NCBI GenBank assembly: GCA_030037185.1
Contig: JASHRR010000105.1
Span: 1 to 7,630 of the forward strand
Source: Xanthobacteraceae bacterium
Lineage (GTDB): Bacteria; Pseudomonadota; Alphaproteobacteria; Rhizobiales; Xanthobacteraceae
DNA: 7,630 bases
Reading direction: 5' to 3'
The notes below the pieces were generated by a model. The model was not told the DNA's origin, searched no databases, and was given only the letters and a program-made list of their open reading frames with translations. The translations under genes and the position numbers were made by a program. The number at the start of each line of letters is the position of its first letter. Position 1 is the first letter of the stretch. Below are positions 1-5,641 of the stretch, piece after piece.

Positions 1-212
1 CTTCCGCGTGTTCGACGTTCCAACCACTTGTGCCAGATCCGCACGACTTGATAGCGATATTCCTGAATCCGCCGAATGTTCCCCGTGATGCCGTAGTAGG
101 CGTAGTGACCGTTGAGTACTGCAGACAGCCAGGCGCGCTGTTCGCGTGCAGGCCGGTGCCGGTTGGTCCGGCACCAGGCCTTGACCGCGGCCAGCGATAG
201 CCGTCCACTCGC
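1..212 (-). pseudogene. Group II intron reverse transcriptase/maturase, C-terminal fragment
   Basis: Reading the minus strand from 212 down to the window edge gives about 70 open codons. They carry the C-terminal hallmarks of group II intron-encoded reverse transcriptase/maturases: a W-C-R-x-N-R-H-R-P segment, then E-Q, then G-H-Y-A-Y-Y-G-I-T-G-N, and finally I-W-H-K-W-L-E-R-R. In the intact family this block lies after the polymerase domain, in or near maturase domain X. The frame meets a TAG stop at 213-215 immediately upstream, and no RT-domain motif such as YADD is visible to the right. The N-terminal part is therefore missing or decayed. The rest of the C-terminus continues beyond the left edge. 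It is a relic of a mobile intron and cannot be functional as seen. Family assignment is firm; the size of the original element is unknown. Confidence 0.85.
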
Positions 213-215
213 CTA

Positions 216-463
216 GTGCTCAGCGCTGCTCCTCGATTCGGCGATCACCAAGGATCAAGGGCGATTTGACCGATAAGCAGTCCTTCACCGCCGCGCTCAA
301 GGACTTCCGATCTGAAGGGTAAATTCAACCATGATCACATGCGATCCAGGATTTGTTCGCACTCGAGACCGGGATGGCAATAAAGATCGCACACGCATAA
401 GACGATCATGGCCGACGGCGGGGACGCCGGGTTTGCCGATCATTAAGACTGGTTGGAGTGCTG
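216..463. other. Region without a recognisable gene
   Basis: About 250 bp lie between the intron relic and the end of the GntR gene. The minus strand has a short open stretch ending at a TGA at 220-222 (about 34 codons, no ATG). The plus strand has a 64-codon ORF at 331-525 that runs into the GntR gene antisense. Neither resembles a family I recognise. A small inverted repeat CGGCG-GGGA-CGCCG sits at 416-429 without a following T-run on either strand. This may be debris from the insertion that left the intron fragment. Confidence 0.4.
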
Positions 464-1147
464 CTATCCGAGCTTGCGTCTGTTCGGATGTTTCTTCTCC
501 GAAGCCAAACTATCCCTTCGCGTGAAGTGTTCAATCACTTGCAGGCCCGTCCCGGTCACGTGGTCCCGCATCAATCTGTAGGCGCCCTCGGCGTCAGAAT
601 CAGAAATTGCGACAACGATCCCATCATGCTCGTGAAATGAATACGCTGTTTGCCCGGGTTTGAACTGCAGCGCCCTGAAAGGGGCAAGCCGTTGCCGATA
701 GCTCCTGGCCACCGAGGCTATGCTCACGTTGTGCGCTCCCCGATAGATAAATTCGTGGAACTCATTATTCAGGCCCGCGAAATCTTTTTCGCCTTCAGCA
801 ATTTTCTTTCGCCGATTGTCATTCGAGACTTGCAGTCGCTTCTTTTCAAGCGCCGTCATCCGAACCGCGCCCAGACGCGAACACAGGCCTTCGAACTCAG
901 CAAGCGCCTCAAACATATCGTTGAGCTGATCGACGTCGATCCGTGCAACTGTAACGCCCTTTCTCGCAGTCACCTCAACAAGTCCTGTTCCGCTCAATCG
1001 TCGAAGAGCCTCGCGAATCGGCGTTCGCGAAACCCCGAATTTTCGGCAGATGCTTGGCTCATCAAGTCGAGCGCCGGGCTCAACTGCCCCGGACAAAATG
1101 TCCTTCACCAGCGCTTCGAATACTTCGTCGGAGAGCGTCACGGTCAA
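464..1147 (-). CDS. GntR-family transcriptional regulator, FCD subfamily
   Basis: A 227-residue DNA-binding regulator. Residues about 5-70 form the GntR winged helix: a D-I-L-S-G-A-V-x-P-G-x-R-L helix/turn, the recognition helix S-R-T-P-I-R-E-A-L-R-R-L (40-51), and the wing ending in R-K-G-V-T-V. Residues about 75-200 match the all-helical FCD ligand domain. Likely metal or ligand histidines are H131 (in E-F-H), H174 (in H-E-H-D) and H196 (in R-D-H-V); the position usually held by Asp four residues before H131 is Asn127. The start is TTG at 1147, with GTG at 1141 as an alternative. An in-frame TAA at 1163-1165 rules out a longer protein, and no strong Shine-Dalgarno is seen. It is divergent from the Bug-protein gene, the usual arrangement for a local repressor responding to an organic-acid-like effector. 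Its effector and targets are inferred, not shown. Confidence 0.92.
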   Translation of the reverse strand: MTVTLSDEVFEALVKDILSGAVEPGARLDEPSICRKFGVSRTPIREALRRLSGTGLVEVTARKGVTVARIDVDQLNDMFEALAEFEGLCSRLGAVRMTALEKKRLQVSNDNRRKKIAEGEKDFAGLNNEFHEFIYRGAHNVSIASVARSYRQRLAPFRALQFKPGQTAYSFHEHDGIVVAISDSDAEGAYRLMRDHVTGTGLQVIEHFTRRDSLASEKKHPNRRKLG

Positions 1148-1274
1148 CAGTGCCTGATTCGATTACGCCGAGCCAGTAGCGGCGCCGATGAAAGGCTAGT
1201 CGATGAAGAGCTTGACGACATCTTCGGTCCTCATGCATCGCCCTTAGCATGCCGGCCGTGGAAGATCACGCCGG

Positions 1275-1303
1275 TTGACACGTATACGTAGCATAGATAT
1301 CGT
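1275..1303 (+). promoter_or_regulatory. Predicted sigma70-like promoter of the Bug-protein gene
   Basis: A perfect TTGACA (1275-1280) is followed, after a 17-bp spacer, by TATCGT (1298-1303), a four-of-six match to the -10 consensus. Transcription would begin near 1310, just before the GAGG ribosome-binding site (1314-1317) and the ATG at 1326. The short leader fits the spacing. This is a pattern match without experimental support. Confidence 0.5.
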
Positions 1304-1307
1304 ATGC
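1280..1307. promoter_or_regulatory. Candidate GntR operator palindromes over the promoter
   Basis: ACGTATACGT at 1280-1289 is a perfect 10-bp palindrome inside the promoter spacer. GCATA-N7-TATGC at 1291-1307 is a second inverted repeat covering the -10 element. A further GTATAC lies at 1317-1322, between the ribosome-binding site and the ATG at 1326. FCD-type GntR regulators commonly bind short AT-centred palindromes with GT...AC half-sites, so these are plausible operators for the divergent regulator. Binding here would block the Bug-gene promoter. The protein-site link is inferred from position only. Confidence 0.45.
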
Positions 1308-1325
1308 GTGATCGAGGTATACAAG

Positions 1326-2309
1326 ATGATCCGCGGCGTTGATGGCGCACGTGCATTCCACTGTTGCTGGCTCGCCCTGCTGGCGATCGGGCTGTTGCTC
1401 GGTCGGTCTACCGCACAGACCTGGCCACAACGACCGGTCAAGCTGATCGTCACCCTAGGTCCTGGCAGCGGGGTCGATTTCGGCACTCGACTACTCGCTG
1501 ACCGCCTCAGCAGACGCTGGGGGCAACCGGTTGTGATCGAAAATCGTCCGGGCGGTGATGCTGTGGTCGCCGTCAACGCGGTGATCGGCGCCGCCGACGA
1601 TCACATCCTGCTCGCATCGCCCACGTCGGCGTTGACCGCGCATCCTTATCTTCTCGACAAGATGCCCTATAGGGAAAGTGATCTGCTCCCGATCGCTCGC
1701 GGCTGGAACACTGTGATCGTGATCGCCGTGCCTACCTCACTGAAAGTCTCGTCGCTGCAGGATCTGGTTGATATGGCTAGGGTCAATCCCGGAAAGCTCA
1801 ACTGGGCGGGCACGACGGGAGCGATCGATTTCCTATTCGCCGGATTCCTCAAGAAGAGGAATTTGCAGATGGAGCGTGTTCCTTACCGCAATCCGCAGGA
1901 CGCGGCCAACGACGTGGCGACGGAGCGCGTCCAGGTAACGGAGGCATCGCTAGCGACAGTTCGCCCGCAGCTGCAGGCCGGAGCACTCAAGCTCCTTGTC
2001 ACGACGAACAGCGTGAGGGCGAAGGCCTATCCCGAAGTTCCCACAGTCGAGCAGGAAGGCTATCGGGAGCTTATGCTTGACGGTCTCGTGGGATTTTTCG
2101 GTCCAAGGGGCATGTCGCTGCGGCTGCGGGAGCACATTGCTGCGGACATCCGAGGAGAGGTCATGCAACCGGACTTCGGCGAAAAGCTCAGCCTAACGGG
2201 CCAGATTGCGAACGCAGGGGACCCGTCTGAGTTCGAGGCAGCAATACAAGAGCAACGCCAGCGCCTCGCAATTGCAGCGAAAGATTTGGGTCTCAAGCCT
2301 GCACACTAA
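1326..2309 (+). CDS. Bug/TctC-family tripartite tricarboxylate transporter substrate-binding protein
   Basis: A 327-residue periplasmic solute-binding protein. The ATG at 1326 is chosen because GAGG lies 8 bp upstream (1314-1317) and it gives a normal signal peptide: an Arg-containing n-region, a hydrophobic core at about C13-G26 and a likely cleavage after S28-T29-A30. A longer frame from TTG at 1275 would use the promoter -35 box as its start and is unlikely. The mature protein opens with W-P-Q-R-P-V-K and continues with P-G-S-G-V-D and V-V-I-E-N-R-P-G-G, the typical Bug N-lobe motifs. Later come L-N-W-A-G-T-T-G, V-P-Y-R-N-P-Q-D-A and Y-P-E-V-P-T-V, all family hallmarks. Length is normal. 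No lipobox is seen. No TctA/TctB membrane genes are in the window, so it is an orphan receptor here. Bug proteins bind carboxylates, amides and heterocyclic acids; the ligand is unknown. Confidence 0.93.
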   Translation: MIRGVDGARAFHCCWLALLAIGLLLGRSTAQTWPQRPVKLIVTLGPGSGVDFGTRLLADRLSRRWGQPVVIENRPGGDAVVAVNAVIGAADDHILLASPTSALTAHPYLLDKMPYRESDLLPIARGWNTVIVIAVPTSLKVSSLQDLVDMARVNPGKLNWAGTTGAIDFLFAGFLKKRNLQMERVPYRNPQDAANDVATERVQVTEASLATVRPQLQAGALKLLVTTNSVRAKAYPEVPTVEQEGYRELMLDGLVGFFGPRGMSLRLREHIAADIRGEVMQPDFGEKLSLTGQIANAGDPSEFEAAIQEQRQRLAIAAKDLGLKPAH

Positions 2310-2390
2310 AGCGGCCGACGACCGCCGCGGCGCATAACCGTCAGAACCGCAAAAGCCCTCTCAACGTCCGGGGTGGGCACCGCGCATGAG

Positions 2391-2471
2391 GGTTCTGGGG
2401 ACTTCACCGTCAATGCGACACGTGATGTCGTTTACAGGACGCTGAGAGACGCAAGCTCTTTTGGTCGAATT
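2391..2471 (+). pseudogene. Possible CoxG/SRPBCC N-terminal fragment
   Basis: About 27 codons read G-S-G-D-F-T-V-N-A-T-R-D-V-V-Y, then R-T-L-R-D-A. This resembles the start of CoxG-like SRPBCC proteins (a short beta strand, then an x-R-x-x-V-x-x-x-L-x-D helix). CoxG proteins often accompany CoxL/xanthine-dehydrogenase-type hydroxylases, and a relic of such an enzyme lies just downstream, which supports the reading. The similarity is lost after about 2471. A short open stretch in another frame (2446-2562, with V-E-F-V-E-G-L-V) is not recognisable. The match is short and could be chance. Confidence 0.3.
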
Positions 2472-2589
2472 TGTCGAAGGCCTTGTCGCGCGGGGCGCTC
2501 AGCTCAAGATCGTGAGCCGCGCACAATACACGCACCTAAGACGATCGCCCATGGAAAAATAACGTCGCTCGAAACGAGCGCCGCAGATC

Positions 2590-2904
2590 GTTGAGACTCA
2601 ACTCTTCGGTGGCGCGCTCATGCAATCGGCTTCACTTTATTCGAAAAGACGCATATCGATGGCGGCCGGATCACCAACGCTTCGCTTGCCGATAACAAGA
2701 TCGCGGAAATGCAGGACCTCACGGTAGGACCGAAAATCTCCATCTCCAGCACGAACACATGGTCCGTTCGCAGCCAAGGGTGTCGGCGAAACCTCAATGT
2801 TGTGCCTCTCCCCGGCCATCGCCAACGCACTGGACGATGCCGTGGCCGTCGGATTAACTGAGCTTCCGCTCAACCCGGAGCGGTCCTTCGGGCGATCAAG
2901 CTAA
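2590..2904 (+). pseudogene. Xanthine dehydrogenase/CoxL-type molybdopterin subunit, decayed 3' end
   Basis: The C-terminus of a molybdenum hydroxylase large subunit can be rebuilt from two reading frames. Frame 1 (2590-2625) gives V-E-T-Q-L-F-G-G-A-L-M-Q. A shift near 2625 moves to frame 3, which gives I-G-F-T-L-F-E-K-T, then D-G-G-R-I-T-N-A-S-L-A-D and M-Q-D-L. A second shift around 2730-2757 returns to frame 1 with H-G-P-F-A-A-K-G-V-G-E, S-P-A-I-A-N-A-L-D-D-A-V and L-P-L-N-P-E-R, ending at TAA 2902-2904. These correspond in order to the family's GGxxQGIG, LFEE, NxSLADYK, GPFGAKGVGE, PAIANAI and LPxTPER blocks. Intact subunits run to roughly 700-800 residues, so about 100 C-terminal residues survive. 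An intact enzyme would hydroxylate an aldehyde or N-heterocycle using Mo-cytosine-dinucleotide cofactor. The two frameshifts and missing front make it non-functional. Confidence 0.85.
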
Positions 2905-3105
2905 GGCTGGAAGGCCTGTGGAGGACAGTTGATATCGCGGCCGCTCGCATCACATTCAAACTTCACCGTGCCCAGGTCTCGGCGGATGTCTGCCGCTGCG
3001 CGGGCGCATCCTGAGGTGCTGGATGCTTTCAGGCTTGCGTCCCAGAAACGGAACACTCGGACTTGCGTGCAGCACAGAGCAGACTGAAGCTGAGGGCATA
3101 ATCAC
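2905..3105 (+). other. Spacer before the amidohydrolase operon
   Basis: About 200 bp between the molybdenum-hydroxylase relic and the asparaginase start. No recognisable protein fragment, convincing sigma70 promoter or terminator is seen. Any promoter for the downstream operon should lie here. A GAGG at 3092-3095 lies 10 bp before the ATG at 3106 and is its probable ribosome-binding site. Confidence 0.35.
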
Positions 3106-4113
3106 ATGGCCGCGTTGCCTCCGAGAGTCGGACTGATCCTTACGGGCGGAACAATTGATTCGGTGGGCACCGATCGCTTGGACTTGGCTTGGTATATCGA
3201 GGCGAACAAGCGGTTGGGCGACGGCGAGCTGCTTGATCGGCTTCCTGAACTCAAGAGCATTGCTCGCGTGCAGGAAATACCGTTCCGCCGCCTTCCAAGC
3301 CAGGCATTGCTGGACTCCGATTGGCTCGATTTGGTGCGAAAGATCCATTCGATCTTCGAGGACGATCAAGCAGACGCGATTGTCATTACTCACGGAACCA
3401 ATACTCTCGAAGAGACAGGCTATTTCCTTAATCTTGTCCTCAAGACCGAGAAGCCCGTAGTTCTCGTGGGCTCGATGCGACCATCATCTGCGATCAGCGC
3501 CGATGGCTATCTCAATGTGGTCAATGCGGTTCGCGTCGCTGCGGATTCGCAATCGGTAGGCCGCGGCTGCTTGGTGGTGATGAACGACACAATTTTCAAT
3601 GCCCGAGATGTGACGAAAAACTCTACCTATCGCGTCGAAGCATTTAGATCTCGCGATCTCGGTCCGCTTGGGTTCGCCGACGCCGACGGCAAGGTGATTT
3701 ACTATCACCAGCCCGCGAGAAAGCATACGACGCACACTGAGTTCGACGTGCGGACGATGACGTCCCTGCCGCGCGTGGATATCGTTCTCTCCTACGTCAA
3801 TGCCGATAGCGTGATGATCGACGCGGCGGCGAAGGCCGGCGCCAAAGGCATCGTCAGTGCCGCAACCGGAGCCGGTCGGCCAACTCCTGCTCAGGATGAA
3901 GCGTTCGATCGAGCCTATCGAGAGCACGGCACGATCATGTGCCTGTGCAGCCGCGTCGCATCGGGCCGCGTTGTGCGCAGCCCGGGCTTAAGACGCAGGG
4001 GCTTTGTGGCCTCAGACAGCCTGCAGCCGTGGAAGGCACGAGTCCTCCTTTCCCTTGGGCTCTCGAAAACGAACGACGCAGACGACCTTCAACGTATGTT
4101 TGACACCTATTAG
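3106..4113 (+). CDS. Asparaginase/glutaminase-family amidohydrolase with HGTNT motif
   Basis: A 335-residue cytoplasmic (no signal peptide) member of the bacterial type I/II L-asparaginase family, which releases ammonia from an amide through a threonine nucleophile. Visible active-site blocks: T-G-G-T-I with nucleophile T16; a substrate-loop tyrosine, Y30, in D-L-A-W-Y; S65-Q66, matching the substrate-binding Ser-Gln pair of E. coli AnsB; H-G-T-N-T (96-100) with T98; M-R-P-S-S-A-I-S-A-D-G (124-134); and K171 in R-D-V-T-K, matching AnsB K162. The Asp normally following the second catalytic Thr (AnsB D90) is Asn99, codon AAT at 3400-3402. Length and the C-terminal domain (F-V-A-S-D-S-L-Q-P-W-K-A-R-V-L-L) are normal, so the gene looks intact. 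Start: ATG with GAGG 10 bp upstream. It is first of three co-directional genes. True substrate is uncertain; another amide or half-amide is plausible. Confidence 0.92.
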   Translation: MAALPPRVGLILTGGTIDSVGTDRLDLAWYIEANKRLGDGELLDRLPELKSIARVQEIPFRRLPSQALLDSDWLDLVRKIHSIFEDDQADAIVITHGTNTLEETGYFLNLVLKTEKPVVLVGSMRPSSAISADGYLNVVNAVRVAADSQSVGRGCLVVMNDTIFNARDVTKNSTYRVEAFRSRDLGPLGFADADGKVIYYHQPARKHTTHTEFDVRTMTSLPRVDIVLSYVNADSVMIDAAAKAGAKGIVSAATGAGRPTPAQDEAFDRAYREHGTIMCLCSRVASGRVVRSPGLRRRGFVASDSLQPWKARVLLSLGLSKTNDADDLQRMFDTY

Positions 4114-4160
4114 CATCCAGCTAACAACGTCTACGATCCCAGGCGTTATCGGAAAAACCG

Positions 4161-4165
4161 AGGAG
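4161..4165 (+). promoter_or_regulatory. Shine-Dalgarno of the cyclic amidohydrolase gene
   Basis: AGGAG lies 7 bp upstream of the ATG at 4173. It fixes the start and makes this the best ribosome-binding site in the plus-strand gene group. Confidence 0.7.
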
Positions 4166-4172
4166 ACAGCAC

Positions 4173-5549
4173 ATGCAGGCGGATCTCGTTGTAAAGAATG
4201 GATCGATCGTCACGCCGGAGGCTACGCTGGAAGGCGGCGTCGCTATCGCAGACGGCAAGATCGTGGCGATCGGCGGCAACGGCACATTGCCGGACGGCAA
4301 GCAGATAATCGATGCCAGCGGGCTGCACATCCTTCCAGGCCTGATCGACGCGCACGTACACTTTCGTGATCCTGGCGTAACGCACAAGGAAGATTTCTCG
4401 ACGGGCTCCACCGCTGCCGTGTGTGGTGGTATCACCACAGTTATCGATATGCCCAACCAGATCCCGCCGACCGAGAATGCCGAACAGGTCGACGTCAAAC
4501 GAAAAATCGCGGAATCCAAATCCCTCTGCGATTTCGGGGTGCTTGGCGTCGTGCATCAGACAAACGCCGACGATATCCTTCCTATGGCGAACAAAGGAGT
4601 AATTGGCTACAAGATCTTCTTCGGCGAAACCATTGGTAACCTGCCTTTCCCAGACGACGGCATGTGCCAGATCGTATTCCCCAACATCACAGAGTCGGGC
4701 GTGCCGCTGTGTGTCCACGCCGAGAACAGGCAGATTCAGCATTTCTGGACCAACAAGCTGAAGGCAGAAGGCAAGAACGATCCGGTTTACTGGGAGTCAT
4801 CGCGTCCCTGGCTCTGCGAGGCGGAATCGATCGCCCACATCATGTTCTTCGCGGAAAACTTCGGAACCAAGCTGCACATCGTGCACGCCTCGACCAGGCA
4901 GGCTGTGCAAATGCTTCGTGATGCCAAGGCTCGTGGCCTGCGGTTCACCGGTGAAACTCAGCCGCATTACCTGCTGCGGGTCGACACAGACATGAAGGAG
5001 GTCGGGCCGTTGTTGAAAATGAACCCGCCAGTGCGTTCGAAAGAGCACCAGGATGCATTGTGGCAGGGGTTGCTGGACGGCTCGATCGATATGATCGCGA
5101 CCGACCACTCGCCTCACACCCTCGAAGAAAAGGGCTGCGATATCAACGGTAAGATGACTAGGTCAGCCATTTGGGACTGCATCTCAGGCTTCTGCGGCGT
5201 CGAAACCAATGTCCCTTTGATGTTGACGCAAGTCAGCAAGGGGCGCATGACGCTCAACCATTACGTCAAAGTCCAGAGCGAAAACGTTGCCAAGGTCTGG
5301 CAGATGTATCCCAAGAAAGGTGCGATCCGCCTTGGCTCCGACGGCGATCTGACGATCGTCGACATGAACAAGAAAGCAACCATTGATCCCAACAAGTTGC
5401 ACAGCAAGAACCACCCGACGCCGTGGGGCGGCTGGACGGTCAAGGGCCTACCGGTTTATACCATCGTGCGCGGCCACGTGCAGATGAAGGATGGCGAACC
5501 TGTCGGCAAGGTCGTCGGCCAAATGCAGACGCCGATCATCAACTCCTAA
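4173..5549 (+). CDS. Dihydroorotase/allantoinase/hydantoinase-family cyclic amidohydrolase
   Basis: A 458-residue cytosolic metallohydrolase of the amidohydrolase superfamily that hydrolyses a cyclic amide or ureide. The full binuclear-metal set is visible: H61 and H63 in D-A-H-V-H-F-R-D-P-G, K147 in G-Y-K-I-F-F-G (the lysine normally carboxylated to bridge the metals), H182 in C-V-H-A-E-N, H238 in I-V-H-A-S and D311 in A-T-D-H-S-P-H. Other family blocks are T-H-K-E-D-F (70-75), G-G-I-T-T-V-I-D-M-P-N (85-95) and G-E-T-Q-P-H-Y-L (260-267). The H-V-H-F-R-D-P-G and D-M-P-N blocks lean towards dihydroorotase/allantoinase rather than classical hydantoinase. No pyr or purine-catabolic gene accompanies it, so a pyrimidine-synthesis role is unlikely. 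Length is normal, with no broken motif. It starts 59 bp after the asparaginase stop and is probably co-transcribed. The substrate cannot be assigned; a heterocycle-derived cyclic amide or imide is the working guess. Confidence 0.92.
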   Translation: MQADLVVKNGSIVTPEATLEGGVAIADGKIVAIGGNGTLPDGKQIIDASGLHILPGLIDAHVHFRDPGVTHKEDFSTGSTAAVCGGITTVIDMPNQIPPTENAEQVDVKRKIAESKSLCDFGVLGVVHQTNADDILPMANKGVIGYKIFFGETIGNLPFPDDGMCQIVFPNITESGVPLCVHAENRQIQHFWTNKLKAEGKNDPVYWESSRPWLCEAESIAHIMFFAENFGTKLHIVHASTRQAVQMLRDAKARGLRFTGETQPHYLLRVDTDMKEVGPLLKMNPPVRSKEHQDALWQGLLDGSIDMIATDHSPHTLEEKGCDINGKMTRSAIWDCISGFCGVETNVPLMLTQVSKGRMTLNHYVKVQSENVAKVWQMYPKKGAIRLGSDGDLTIVDMNKKATIDPNKLHSKNHPTPWGGWTVKGLPVYTIVRGHVQMKDGEPVGKVVGQMQTPIINS

Positions 5550-5641
5550 AGAAGAAGGCCGGCAGTGGACTCCCGCATTTCAGCGCGATCGGCGAGGCCG
5601 AGGGCTTGACGGACGTCTTTGCAGCACACACCTCGTTTTCC

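Noticed and set aside
416..429. CGGCG-GGGA-CGCCG hairpin as a terminator for the GntR gene
   Set aside because: The stem is only 5 bp and no T-run follows on the minus strand.
650..1291. A 213-codon plus-strand ORF opposite the GntR gene
   Set aside because: It is the antisense shadow of a clearly recognisable regulator. Its translation shows no family motif, while the minus strand has full GntR/FCD signatures.
1275..1325. Upstream TTG start extending the Bug protein by 17 residues
   Set aside because: The TTG is part of the predicted -35 box, the extension would spoil a good signal peptide, and the ATG at 1326 has a well-placed GAGG.
2310..2335. GC-rich hairpin after the Bug gene as an intrinsic terminator
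   Set aside because: The pairing is interrupted by mismatches after four base pairs and there is no T-run.
2618..2873. Two minus-strand ORFs of 70-78 codons
   Set aside because: They are antisense to the recognisable molybdenum hydroxylase relic and have no motif of their own.
3484..3927. A 147-codon minus-strand ORF
   Set aside because: It lies wholly antisense to the asparaginase-family gene and its translation has no recognisable domain.
4173..5549. Assignment as a true pyrimidine-synthesis dihydroorotase (pyrC)
   Set aside because: The motifs are shared by dihydroorotases, allantoinases and hydantoinases, and the neighbourhood is catabolic with no pyr genes. The specific name is not supported.
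5423..5641. Extension of the CobW ORF upstream to 5423, overlapping the amidohydrolase gene
   Set aside because: The added 73 residues are an out-of-frame reading of the amidohydrolase C-terminus. The GTPase fold begins just after the ATG at 5642.
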